Positions 45,036 to 56,700 of a stretch of 64,000 nucleotides of DNA are shown one piece after another. The translations under genes were made by a program, and so were the position numbers. The DNA is from Heracleum sosnowskyi (Eukaryota; Streptophyta; Magnoliopsida; Apiales; Apiaceae): contig CM061237.1 of assembly GCA_030848705.1 (NCBI GenBank), positions 80,161,910 through 80,225,909 of the forward strand. The letters run 5' to 3'. Below the pieces are notes generated by a model. The model was given only the letters and a program-made list of their open reading frames with translations, ran no database searches and had not been told where the DNA came from. The stretch's first letter is position 1. Each line of letters begins with the position of its first letter.

Positions 45036-45132
45036 GCAGTCGAATCGTGACTTGATAGCGCGGCCGCCTTTCTTCTTTTACTTCACTCTAAAATATCTTC
45101 TGTCGATCCAGCAGTGGAGATAGAGACCGTCG
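45036..45132. repeat. 97 bp GC-rich insert in the short unit (copies at 53135-53231 and 55683-55779)
   Basis: In three short units the sequence TTTCG-AGATATGG found in the other copies is split by the same 97 bp piece, which contains GCGGCCGC and is far richer in G+C than its surroundings. TCG occurs at both edges and may be a 3 bp duplication. The insert looks like captured foreign DNA that was then amplified with the array. Confidence 0.75.
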
Positions 45133-45180
45133 AGATATGGTGGTAGCTCATAAGGAGCTATGAAGATATAAGACGTGTTT

Positions 45181-45185
45181 GAAAG
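45181..45185. repeat. Left target-site duplication of element E (GAAAG)
   Basis: GAAAG precedes the left LTR and recurs at 50748-50752. Confidence 0.93.
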
Positions 45186-45701
45186 TGTTATGGATTAAAA
45201 AACGTACTTTGTGAATTTAATGAGCTTCGAGCTTTAATGGCTGCACTCGTGTTTCCGGACTAAATTGGTCCTCACAAGATGCCTACGTATCTCAAATCGT
45301 TATTGAGAATCAAGCCAAAGACGTAGTTCTGATTGTAGGATCAGGGACCTTATATAGGCGTCTGGAGCCTAGTATTTATGGTATGTTTAGGAGTCTTAGA
45401 GAATAAGTCTCCTTTTTGATATTGGATAAACATTGTATTGCTTGCAGGATAAGTCTTTTCCTTGTCGATAAAGGCTATGACTCATTAATTGCCTTTAATT
45501 GGGATTCTGGATCCTTCTTTGACCAATTTGCCATAATTTGGACTCTTTTTATGAGCTGTATATTTTCCCTATTCATTAATTCCGAAATTAATGAATAATC
45601 AGGGTTTCGGGCCTTGAATATTGGGCCGTGTTCTTGGACCAATTCGGGTCTAATTAATATGTCATTAATTGCATTTTTAGGGTTATTTTTAGCCCATATC
45701 A
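45186..45701 (-). repeat. Element E 3' LTR
   Basis: 516 bp; begins TGATATGGGC and ends CCATAACA on the minus strand. Confidence 0.95.
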
Positions 45702-45713
45702 TTTGCCCCCCAA

Positions 45714-47672
45714 TTTCTAGGAAAACTTTTCAAGCTTTCGTAGAAATTATATTGACCTTTTTCGAGATTCGGGGTCTTTTTTATCCTTTACCTAGGACTT
45801 CATTCACACTAGTGTTTCACAAATATCGCCTTATTGCAAAGTGTGGAGCGACCTACACATTTACGACGATTGTTGCCTTATTCGAGGCTAATTTGACATT
45901 TATATGAATTATTCCTAATATTTTAGGAATTTTCGTGTACCCACAGGTGTTTTTAACATTTATTCCTAATATTTTAGAAATTTTCGTGTACCCACAGGTA
46001 TTTTTATCATTTATTCCTAATATTTTAGGAATTTTTGTCCAGAAATTAAGCCAATTTCGACCAGGAAGTCAAGTCAATTTCGACCAGGAAGTCAAGTCAA
46101 TTTCGACCAGGAAGTCAAGTCAATTTCGACCTGAACTGGAATGAGGTCGATCAGTTCGACCAGGAAATTTAGGTATTTTTCGACCTCAAATTTTCGACCT
46201 CATTTCTTTGCATTTTCGAGCAGGAATTTTCGACCTCGTTTCTTTGCATTTTCGAGCAGGAATTATAGCTTAATTTTGATCTCATTCCCAGTATTCATTT
46301 TCGACTAGGAAGTGGAGTGAGGTCGAATGGTTCGACCAGGAATTTTAGTATAAATTCGACCAGGAATTTTCGACCAGGAAGGGGGACAAGGTCGAACATG
46401 TCGATCAGGAATTACAGTGTATCTTCGAGCTCAAAGTTTCGACCTCAACCTCGTGTAATTTCGACCAGAAACTTTATTCAGTTTTTCGACCTCAAACTGT
46501 CTTCAGATCGAACATGTCGAACTCATTTTTTAGTTCGTTTTCGAACAGGTTTGTTCGACCAGGATGCGGTGTAAATTCGAGCAGGAATCCTGGTCGAAAT
46601 CGACCAGGAAAGGAATCCTTGTATTCTGATACATGATTTTGCAAAATTTTCCGCCATCGGGGGGCGCGGGTTAGGGCTTTGTTTTAATTTGTGCTTTCTC
46701 GACCTTGGTCGTTCGATCTCAAACCCAGTCTCCTTCGACCTCATTTTTGAGGTGTTTTAGACCTCAATTTTGAGGTATTTTAGACCTCAATTTGGTCCCA
46801 GGTCGAGCAATTTGACCTCATTTTTTCGTGTTTTTTCGACCTCGGTCTTTCGACTTCAGTGTAGAGTTTCTTCGACCTCGGTTGGCTCCAACAACGCCAA
46901 ACGTGGCTTATAGATACAAGAACTAACTTGAGTTCTAACACCTTAGACCTCATTTGAGGTTTCAACAACGCCAAACGTGGCTTATAGATACAAGAACTAA
47001 CTTGAGTTCTGACACCTTAGACCTCATTTGAGGTTTCAACAACGCCAAACGTGGCTTATAGGTAGAGGACCTGATTTTGAGGTTCAACATCTTAATTTTC
47101 ACATCGAGAGGTCTTCATGAACGAAGACAGACATAATGTTTCACTTGTTTCTTTAATTTGAGCTTCCAGTATATCGAATCGAAGCTCGTTCTGAGCTCTA
47201 CTTCCTCGAATTTTCAGGGGTTTCAACCCTTATAGTAACCTTCTTCCAATATGCCTCTTTAGGCTTTTAGTTGAGCTTGTAACATACTTTTTGATCCTTC
47301 GGGATCTTCTATCCATGCATGTTATTTATGCATATTATATTTCTTCGTTCTTGCATTCACTTATATTTATTTAGCTTCTCTTTTGTAAGGCAATTCCTAG
47401 TACTTGGCCTCTTGAATGGGCTGGCACTTTGATCAAGTGTTATTGGTACAACTTGTTCTTTAGTAGAACAATAAGGAAATACTCAAACAAAGATAAGTAA
47501 TAAAATAGTGAATGAGAACTTGAAATATTTCCTTTGAAAAAGAGGGTTCGACCCTTACATAGTGCTTTACTTCCTACTAAGAGCTTAAGAGCTCATAATG
47601 GTTTCGTCGACCTTATTGCCACTTGTACTATTAGTGGATCCCTTAAGGAAACACTTAAACATAATAAACTTT
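45714..47672 (-). repeat. Repeat-rich non-coding 3' region of element E
   Basis: On the plus strand a 52 bp unit is repeated about 2.5 times at 45909-46037 (ATTCCTAATATTTTAG core). A 23 bp unit (GTCAAGTCAATTTCGACCAG core) is repeated about 3.5 times at 46050-46130. A field of dozens of TCGACCAGGAA and TCGACCTCA motifs spans 46040-46880, and a 74 bp unit is repeated about 2.4 times at 46889-47065. 47066-47672 has no repeat or frame that I recognise. No coding sequence is visible anywhere in this region. Confidence 0.85.
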
Positions 47673-50198
47673 TTAAATTTGAGGCATGCCAAGTTTTTGG
47701 CACCTCAGTCCCTTCAAGGGTTCAGGCAACAATGCTCCAATGTGAGTGACTTTGTCTGGTTCTCCATTGTTTCTCGAATCCATAACCTTGATTGGGAGAA
47801 CCTGCCCCCCGACTCCATCAGGCCTTAACGCGGCTACATAGCAACTCCTAGCCATCTTTTGATCTCCTTGTTCTTCACCAACCCCGTTCCTTGTTGGGAA
47901 CTTGATTTTCAAATGGTAAGTTGAGGCAACAGCCTTGAATGCATGAAGGCCTGTCCTCCCAAGGATTGCATTATAAGTCGAGGTTGCCTTTATCACCACG
48001 AAGTTCAGCATTTGAGTTGTTGTTTGTGAACCTTGCCCTATTGTCATAGGGAGCTGAATAGTTCCCTCTATTTTAGATTCAACCCCATTGAACCCGTATA
48101 TGGGCATGTTTGAAGGAGTTAGTTGCGAATCGGTATATCCCATCTTGATGAAGGCATCATGGAACAAGATGTCCACGGAAGCTCCGTTATCAACCAGAAC
48201 CCTCTTGGTTTTAGAGTTGCCTATTACAGGTATAATGACCAACGGGTCGTCATGGGGGAACTTCACCCCTTCAAGATCAGAATCGTCAAAGGTAATATCC
48301 ACTTCTGTCTTGGCACGTTTCGGTGCTTCTCCTACAATAGTCATTACCTCTCGGGCATAAGCTTTCCTTGAGTTTCGGGAGGACCCAGCAGCAGTCGATC
48401 CTCCAAATATCATGTTGATGACAGGCCCTCGGGGCTTAGGAGTACGATCTTGGTCGTTGTCCCTCCTATCATAGTCTTTCCTTTCATAGTTTCCTTGTTG
48501 ATATCCTCGATTCCCATCCTTAGTGAACTTATCGAGTTTTCCTCTTCGGATTAAGAACTCGATCTCATCTTTCAGTTGTCTACAATCGTCAGTGTCATGA
48601 CCAACTTCTTTATGGAAACGGCAGAATTGATTCTTGTTCCGTTTCTCCAAGTCGGATCTTAGCGGCTTTGGCCATCGAAGATCTTCCTCCTTCTCAATTT
48701 CCATCAGAATTTGACTTCTTGAGGTGTTCAACCTTGTATACTCATTGAACCTGGGTCCGAAGTTGTTCCTTTTAGGTGGAGAGTCAGAATCTTTCGCTGT
48801 CCTGGGATATTTGTCCCTAGCGTCATACTCTTGAGTCTCCTTTCTCTTTTTTCCGTTTTCACTTCCCTCAACAGTGGGTTCATACTTTCTCATGCTTTCT
48901 TCAGCCTTGATATACTTTCCGGCTCTATCTTGGAGCTTCAGCATGCTCTCGGGTGGATGTTTAGCTAACGACCTTTTGAAGTGGTCATCAGTGGTTCCTT
49001 GTTGCAGGGCTATCATAGCCACTCTGTCCTCTAAGTCCGGGACTTTTAAAGCCTCTCGAGTGAATCGATTGATGTAGTCCCTTAGGGCTTCATTCTGTCC
49101 TTGCCGGATTGCCATGAGTGATGCAGAACTTTTCTCATGCACCCTTCCACTAATGAATTGATTGATAAAAGCTTTGCTTAGTTCTTTGAAAGACCCAATT
49201 GAGTTGGGAGGAAGACGGCTATACCAGCGTTGGGCCATGCCTGCCAAGGTTTGTGGAAACGCCCTACACTTGACCGCATCGTTGGTTGGCTGCAAAAGCA
49301 GTGCATTGGAGAAGGTTCTTACGTGATTTGCGGGATCTCCCGTTCCATCATAAGCCTTGATTGTTGGCATCTTGAATTTTCTGGATATGGTGGTTTTCAT
49401 GATGTCTTGAGTGAATGGTGGTGTAGGATCATCAGGATCTCCTAGGGGCAACAGAATACTAGGATCACCTCTTGGGGCTTCGGCCCTCCTGGTTCTCCTT
49501 GGTGGTGGATCCAAATTGATAATTGGGATTCCTTCAGCTTGACTTTTTGCTCTTGCGGCCTCTTGTTCTGCCAATACTTTCTTAAGCCTTGCGACTTCTG
49601 CCTCATGGGCCGCAAGCTTGTCCTTAGTAGTTTGGGGTTGATCTCGGTTGGTTTGCGAAGATCGTTTCCTTCTAGGAGCGACATCGTCCCCAGTTGTATA
49701 ACCCTCATCCTCGGTGTAGGGCCCAGAAAAATCGTCTCGAAACATCTGACGAGTTTGGGTTTCACGGTTTTGGGGTTCCAAACCTGGTACGTAAGGGGGC
49801 ACATAAGCCTCATGGTAGATTGGATTCATTCCACTACCACCCGCTATAGGGCGAGGGGGCATGCCATAGCCGGGCATCCCCAAAGTCTGATTTGCGTAGT
49901 GAGGGAGATCAGTAGTATGGAGTTGAAGACTGCGAGGTGCGTTCATAAGCAGCGCAGAGGTTGTAATTGGTTGCTGGTGAACGGTTTCTTGTGGATTAGA
50001 TCCATGAATAACCATTTGTAGGGGATTCGTCCCTTCAACAGTAATTGGGACCTCTTGTCCTTGAGTGTCGGTAGGGATATTTGTTCTTTCAGTGCCAGTA
50101 GTTGGCGGTGGTTGGCTTCCATGAGTATCAGCCCCGGAGGTGATAGGGAGGCCTTCAGAAGTATCAGAATCTCTGGTTGTTCTTCGCGTGTTTGCCAT
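47673..50198 (-). CDS. gag: Element E gag-protease protein, 841 residues
   Basis: The ATG is at 50198 (MANTRRTTRDSDTSEG). Pro/Thr/Gln-rich N-terminus, short coiled coil near 190-215, gag core at about 280-400 (MAQRWYSRLPPNSIGSFKEL), zinc motif CRFHKEVGHDTDDC at 526-539, and a retropepsin-like domain from about 650 with VLVDNGASVDIL (D670) and NAILGRTGLHAF. It ends LGMPQI, where an autonomous relative would continue into RT. The frame has no defects, so the protein may be made and may help the element use enzymes from a relative. Confidence 0.93.
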   Translation of the reverse strand: MANTRRTTRDSDTSEGLPITSGADTHGSQPPPTTGTERTNIPTDTQGQEVPITVEGTNPLQMVIHGSNPQETVHQQPITTSALLMNAPRSLQLHTTDLPHYANQTLGMPGYGMPPRPIAGGSGMNPIYHEAYVPPYVPGLEPQNRETQTRQMFRDDFSGPYTEDEGYTTGDDVAPRRKRSSQTNRDQPQTTKDKLAAHEAEVARLKKVLAEQEAARAKSQAEGIPIINLDPPPRRTRRAEAPRGDPSILLPLGDPDDPTPPFTQDIMKTTISRKFKMPTIKAYDGTGDPANHVRTFSNALLLQPTNDAVKCRAFPQTLAGMAQRWYSRLPPNSIGSFKELSKAFINQFISGRVHEKSSASLMAIRQGQNEALRDYINRFTREALKVPDLEDRVAMIALQQGTTDDHFKRSLAKHPPESMLKLQDRAGKYIKAEESMRKYEPTVEGSENGKKRKETQEYDARDKYPRTAKDSDSPPKRNNFGPRFNEYTRLNTSRSQILMEIEKEEDLRWPKPLRSDLEKRNKNQFCRFHKEVGHDTDDCRQLKDEIEFLIRRGKLDKFTKDGNRGYQQGNYERKDYDRRDNDQDRTPKPRGPVINMIFGGSTAAGSSRNSRKAYAREVMTIVGEAPKRAKTEVDITFDDSDLEGVKFPHDDPLVIIPVIGNSKTKRVLVDNGASVDILFHDAFIKMGYTDSQLTPSNMPIYGFNGVESKIEGTIQLPMTIGQGSQTTTQMLNFVVIKATSTYNAILGRTGLHAFKAVASTYHLKIKFPTRNGVGEEQGDQKMARSCYVAALRPDGVGGQVLPIKVMDSRNNGEPDKVTHIGALLPEPLKGLRCQKLGMPQI

Positions 50199-50210
50199 GG
50201 TTGATGTTGT

Positions 50211-50229
50211 CTTCCCACAGACGGCGCCA
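50211..50229 (-). other. Element E primer-binding site
   Basis: TGGCGCCGTCTGTGGGAA on the minus strand lies two bases after the 5' LTR; it is a common Ty3/gypsy primer site type. Confidence 0.85.
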
Positions 50230-50231
50230 AA

Positions 50232-50747
50232 TGTTATGGATTAAAAAACGTACTTTGTGAATTTAATGAGCTTCGAGCTTTAATGGCTGCACTCGTGTTT
50301 CCGGACTAAATTGGTCCTCACAAGATGCCTACGTATCTCAAATCGTTATTGAGAATCAAGCCAAAGACGTAGTTCTGATTGTAGGATCAGGGACCTTATA
50401 TAGGCGTCTGGAGCCTAGTATTTATGGTATGTTTAGGAGTCTTAGCGAATAAGTCTCCTTTTTGATATTGGATAAACATTGTATTGCTTGCAGGATAAGT
50501 CTTTTCCTTGTCGATAAAGGCTATGACTCATTAATTGTCTTTAATTGGGATTCTGGATCCTTCTTTGACCAATTTGCCATAATTTGGACTCTTTTTATGA
50601 GCTGTATATTTTCCCTATTCATTAATTCCGAAATTAATGAATAATCAGGGTTTCGGGCCTTGAATATTGGGCCGTGTTCTTGGACCAATTCGGGTCTAAT
50701 TAATATGTCATTAATTGCATTTTTAGGGTTATTTTTAGCCCATATCA
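50232..50747 (-). repeat. Element E 5' LTR
   Basis: 516 bp partner of 45186-45701. Confidence 0.95.
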
Positions 50748-50752
50748 GAAAG
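50748..50752. repeat. Right target-site duplication of element E (GAAAG)
   Basis: GAAAG directly follows the right LTR and lies in a short unit of the Helitron-like array. Confidence 0.93.
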
Positions 50753-53700
50753 ATATTTGAGAAATTTTTAACTTTGTAAATCTTGATTCAAATTGTTTGA
50801 CTCAATTAAGTCAATGATTATCTTTATTTTAGAGAAAACAAAAGTGATTTATTAGTAGATGTATAGGACTGTTAATATAAAATTTGATTTGATAAATTAT
50901 GTACATTTTATTTTTTATTTTAGAGAAAACAAGTTATACTTATAAGTAAATATAATTATTTTCAAAACTCACCATTTAAGTTTCAAAAAATCTTGGTCAA
51001 TCTGATAAATTATTCAAAATTTTAATTTAAATTTTAATTTTTTTATCAAAAAAAGATCCAAGATGATTTATTTTCTTTTTTAACATAATTTTGCACGGGC
51101 TTCCAATTTTATTTATTTATTAACTATATCACATCCTTTTGATTTATTTAATGATAAAACATATAATTATAATTTATAGGTAGAAATTCGTTTTGTAATT
51201 GTTTTTTTTTTTTACGATAAATTAATCTTTTTGCTTGCAACATTTGACCTTGAGTTTACTTGCTGTTAGGAGAAGGTGGGTCTGATGTTGATAAAAGTAT
51301 TAAAATATTTATAAATTTTTTTATAAAATATATTTAAGATTTTGAATTTGGATTTGAAGGTGTCTTTCGAGATATGGTGGTAGCTCATAAGGAGCTATGA
51401 AGATATAAGACGTGTTTGAAAGATATTTGAGAAATTTTTAACTTTGTAAATCTTGATTCAAATTGTTTGACTCAAGTAAATCAATGATTATCTTTATTTT
51501 AGAGAAAACAAAAGTGATTTATTAGTAGATGTATAGGACCGTTAATATAAAATTTGATTTGATAAATTATGTACATTTTAGTTTTTATTTTAGAGAAAAC
51601 AAGTTATACTTATAAGTAAATATAATTATTTTCAAAACTCACCATTTAAGTTTCAAAAAATCTTGGTCAATCTGATAAATTATTCAAAATTTAAATTTAA
51701 ATTTAAATTTTTTTATCAAAAAAAGATCCAAGATGATTTATTTTCTTTTTTAACATAATTTTGTGATGATTAGATAACTTAAGTGATAAATATTTATATC
51801 ATGTCGTCTGATTGATGTACCAATTAAATAATAAAAAAACTATATGATTAAGCATTAAGAAATTAAAACTAAGAAATTTTCATCGTATAGTAGAATCTTA
51901 CACATGCATATATCATTGATTTATAGAAAAAAAAACATATATTGAGATTAAAAAAATTAAATTAAGTTAATTAATTTTGAATTATATTAAAATCAAAATT
52001 GAATACTGATTTGATAGTGTTCAAGGAAGAGAAAATAAATTGAGAGGATCAAAGAAAGGAATAGAAATTTTTTGAAGATCTAATTTTTGGATATACCAAA
52101 TGTAAAGATGTTAATGTGCATAACTTAATTTATTTGTAGTAATCTATAATTTGATTTCAAAACTTAGCATAATTAGTGAAAAAAACAATAAAATGCATGA
52201 TTGATTGTGATAACCATATTTAATTAATAACATTAATGATTAAATTTATAACAATGCTGACATGGCTATTTTTAAAATTATTTTTGAAAGTGAAATTACC
52301 TTCTTACCCCTTTAAAATTGTTCGGAAATTATTATATACATAGATTACAATCAAGGAAGCAAAATACCACAAATAATATATCAATGAAACCTATTATTTA
52401 AAGCAAACTCGTGCCTTGCACGGGTTAGGGAACATGATATTTTTGGGGAGTGATTTTATTCGCGTGAGATTACATTCTTACCCCTCTAACCCTTTAGTTA
52501 AGTCTAAAAATATTATAACATAGCAAAGAATCGAACCAATGACCTTCTACACAATTGACCTCATGTCATAGCCAATTGTGCTGCACCTTGTTTTGAGATT
52601 ACTTTCAAAACCACATTTTCTGATTTTTATTTTTGAGTAAATAAATATTGGTTTATATCATTTCTAGAATATTGAATAGTATATAGTTACTCTAATACTC
52701 CAACATACACTTTTTGGGGAAATATTTTATTCCACGGTTCAGCCACGTTATTATGCTAGATTTGGGAATCGAACCAATGACCTTCTATAATTGTACTCAT
52801 GTCCTACACGAAAATTTTGAACACTTCTTTAAGCGCATAGCTGACTTCAATTTGAGTTTTCACGGGTTTCCAATTTTATTTATTTATTAACTATATCACA
52901 TCCTTTTGATTTATTTAATGATAAAACCTATAATCATAATTTATAGGTAGAAATTCGTTTTGTAATTGTTTTTTTTTACGATAAATTAATCTTTTTGCTT
53001 GCAACATTTGACCTTGAGTTTACTTGCTGTTAGGAGAAGGTGGGTTTGATGTTCATAAAAGTATTAAAATATTTATAAAATTTTTTTATAAAATATATTT
53101 AAGATTTTGAATTTGGATTTGAAGGTGTCTTTCGGCAGTCGAATCGTGACTTGATAGCGCGGCCGCCTTTCTTCTTTTACTTCACTCTAAAATATCTTCT
53201 GTCGATCCAGCAGTGGAGATAGAGACCGTCGAGATATGGTGGTAGCTCATAAGGAGCTATGAAGATATAAGACGTGTTTGAAAGATATTTGAGAAATTTT
53301 TAACTTTGTAAATCTTGATTCAAATTGTTTGACTCAATTAAGTCAATGATTATCTTTATTTTAGAGAAAACAAAAGTGATTTATTAGTAGATGTATAGGA
53401 CTGTTAATATAAAATTTGATTTGATAAATTATGTACATTTTATTTTTTATTTTAGAGAAAACAAGTTATACTTATAAGTAAATATAATTATTTTCAAAAC
53501 TCACCATTTAAGTTTCAAAAAATCTTGGTCAATCTGATAAATTATTCAAAATTTTAATTTAAATTTTAATTTTTTTATCAAAAAAAGATCCAAGATGATT
53601 TATTTTCTTTTTTAACATAATTTTGCACGGGCTTCCAATTTTATTGATTTATTAACTATATCACATCCTTTTGATTTATTTAATGATAAAACATATAATT

Positions 53701-56700
53701 ATAATTTATAGGTAGAAATTCGTTTTGTAATTGTTTTTTTTTTACGATAAATTAATCTTTTTGCTTGCAACATTTGACCTTGAGTTTACTTGCTGTTAGG
53801 AGAAGGTGGGTTTGATGTTGATAAAAGTATTAAAATATTTATAAATTTTTTTATAAAATATATTTAAGATTTTGAATTTGGATTTGAAGGTGTCTTTCGA
53901 GATATGGTGGTAGCTCATAAGGAGCTATGAAGATATAAGACGTGTTTGAAAGATATTTGAGAAATTTTTAACTTTGTAAATCTTGATTCAAATTGTTTGA
54001 CTCAACTAAATCAATGATTATCTTTATTTTAGAGAAAACAAAAGTGATTTATTAGTAGATGTATAGGACCGTTAATATAAAATTTGATTTGATAAATTAT
54101 GTACATTTTATTTTTTATTTTAGAGAAAACAAGTTATACTTATAAGTAAATATAATTATTTTCAAAACTCACCATTTAAGTTTCAAAAAATCTTGGTCAA
54201 TCTGATAAATTATTCAAAATTTAAATTTTAATTTTAATTTTTTTATCAAAAAAAGATCCAAGTTGATTTATTTTCTTTTTTAACATAATTTTGTGATGAT
54301 TAGATAACTTAAGTGATAAATATTTATATCATGTCGTCTGATTGATGTACCAATTAAATAATAAAAAATACTATATGATTAAGCATTAAGAAATTAAAAC
54401 TAAGAAATTTTCATCGTATAGTAGAATCTTACACATGCATATATCATTGATTTATAGAAAAAAAAACGTATATTGAGATTAAAAAAATTAAATTAAGTTA
54501 ATTAATTTTGAATTATATTAAAATCAAAATTGAATATTGATTTGATAGTGTTCAAGGAAGAGAAAATAAATTGAGAGGATCAAAGAAAGGAATAGAAATT
54601 TTTTGAAGATCTAATTTTTGGATATACCAAATGTAAAGATGTTAATGTGCATAACTTAATTTATTTGTAGTAATCTATAATTTGATTTCAAAACTTAGCA
54701 TAATTAGTGAAAAAAACAATAAAATGCATGATTGATTGTGATAACCATATTTAATTAATAACATTAATGATTAAATTTATAACAAATGCTGACATGGCTA
54801 TTTTTAAAATTATTTTTGAAAGTGAAATTACCTTCTTACCCCTTTAAAATTGTTCGGAAATTATTATATACATAGATTACAATCAAGGAAGCAAAATACC
54901 ACAAATAATATATCAATGAAACCTATTATTTAAAGCAAACCCGTGCCTTGCACGGGTTAGGGAACATGATATTTTTGGGGAGTGATTTTATTCGCGTGAG
55001 ATTACATTCTTACCCCTCTAACCCTTTAGTTAAGTCTAAAAATATTATGACATAGCAAAGAATCGAACCAATGACCTTCTACACAATTGACCTCATGTCA
55101 TGGCCAATTGTGTTGCACCTTGTTTTGAGATTACTTTCAAACCTCTTATTATATAAACCACATTTTCTGATTTTTATTTTTGAGTAAATAAATATTGGTT
55201 TATATCATTTCTAGAATATTGAATAGTGTATAGTTACTCTAATACTCCAACATACACTTTTTGGGGAAATATTTTATTCCACGGTTCAGCCACGTTATTA
55301 TGCTAGATTTGGGAATCGAACCAATGACCTTCTATAATTGTACTCATGTCCTACACGAAAATTTTGAACACTTCTTTAAGCGCATAGCTGATTTCAATTT
55401 GAGTTTTCACGGGTTTCCAATTTTATTTATTTATTAACTATATCACATCCTTTTGATTTATTTAATGATAAAACCTATAATTATAATTTATAGGTAGAAA
55501 TTCGTTTTGTAATTGTTTTTTTTTTACGATAAATTAATCTTTTTGCTTGCAACATTTGACCTTGAGTTTACTTGCTGTTAGGAGAAGGTGGGTTTGATGT
55601 TCATAAAAGTATTAAAATATTTATAAAAAAATTTTATAAAATATATTTAAGATTTTGAATTTGGATTTGAAGGTGTCTTTCGGCAGTCGAATCGTGACTT
55701 GATAGCGCGGCCGCCTTTCTTCTTTTACTTCACTCTAAAATATCTTCTGTCGATCCAGCAGTGGAGATAGAGACCGTCGAGATATGGTGGTAGCTCATAA
55801 GGAGCTATGAAGATATAAGACGTGTTTGAAAGATATTTGAGAAATTTTTAACTTTGTAAATCTTGATTCAAATTGTTTGACTCAATTAAGTCAATGATTA
55901 TCTTTATTTTAGAGAAAACAAAAGTGATTTATTAGTAGATGTATAGGACTGTTAATATAAAATTTGATTTGATAAATTATGTACATTTTATTTTTTATTT
56001 TAGAGAAAACAAGTTATATTTATAAGTAAATATAATTATTTTCAAAACTCACCATTTAAGTTTCAAAAAATCTTGGTCAATCTGATAAATTATTCAAAAT
56101 TTTAATTTAAATTTTAATTTTTTTATCAAAAAAAAGATCCAAGATGATTTATTTTCTTTTTTAACATAATTTTGCACGGGCTTCCAATTTTATTTATTTA
56201 TTAACTATATCACATCCTTTTGATTTATTTAATGATAAAACATATAATTATAATTTATAGGTAGAAATTCGTTTTGTAATTGTTTTTTTTTTTTTACGAT
56301 AAATTAATCTTTTTGCTTGCAACATTTGACCTTGAGTTTACTTGCTGTTAGGAGAATGTGGGTTTGATGTTGATAAAAGTATTAAAATATTTATAAATTT
56401 TTTTATAAAATATATTTAAGATTTTGAATTTGGATTTGAAGGTGTCTTTCGAGATATGGTGGTAGCTCATAAGGAGCTATGAAGATATAAGACGTGTTTG
56501 AAAGATATTTGAGAAATTTTTAACTTTGTAAATCTTGATTCAAATTGTTTGACTCAAGTAAATCAATGATTATCTTTATTTTAGAGAAAACAAAAGTGAT
56601 TTATTAGTAGATGTATAGGACCGTTAATATAAAATTTGATTTGATAAATTATGTACATTTTATTTTTTATTTTAGAGAAAACAAGTTATACTTATAAGTA

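Larger units (their letters stand above)
45186..50747 (-). mobile_element. Element E: non-autonomous TR-GAG-type LTR retrotransposon, 5.56 kb
   Basis: On the minus strand it has a 516 bp 5' LTR, a TGGCGCC primer site, one gag-protease frame, a repeat-rich 3' region, a polypurine tract TTGGGGGGCAAA (rc of 45702-45713) and a 516 bp 3' LTR, with a perfect TSD. The LTRs differ at about two positions by eye. No RT, RNase H or integrase is present, which fits the TR-GAG class of gag-only, trans-mobilised elements. Its gag resembles Ty3/gypsy Tat/Athila-type gags. Confidence 0.93.
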
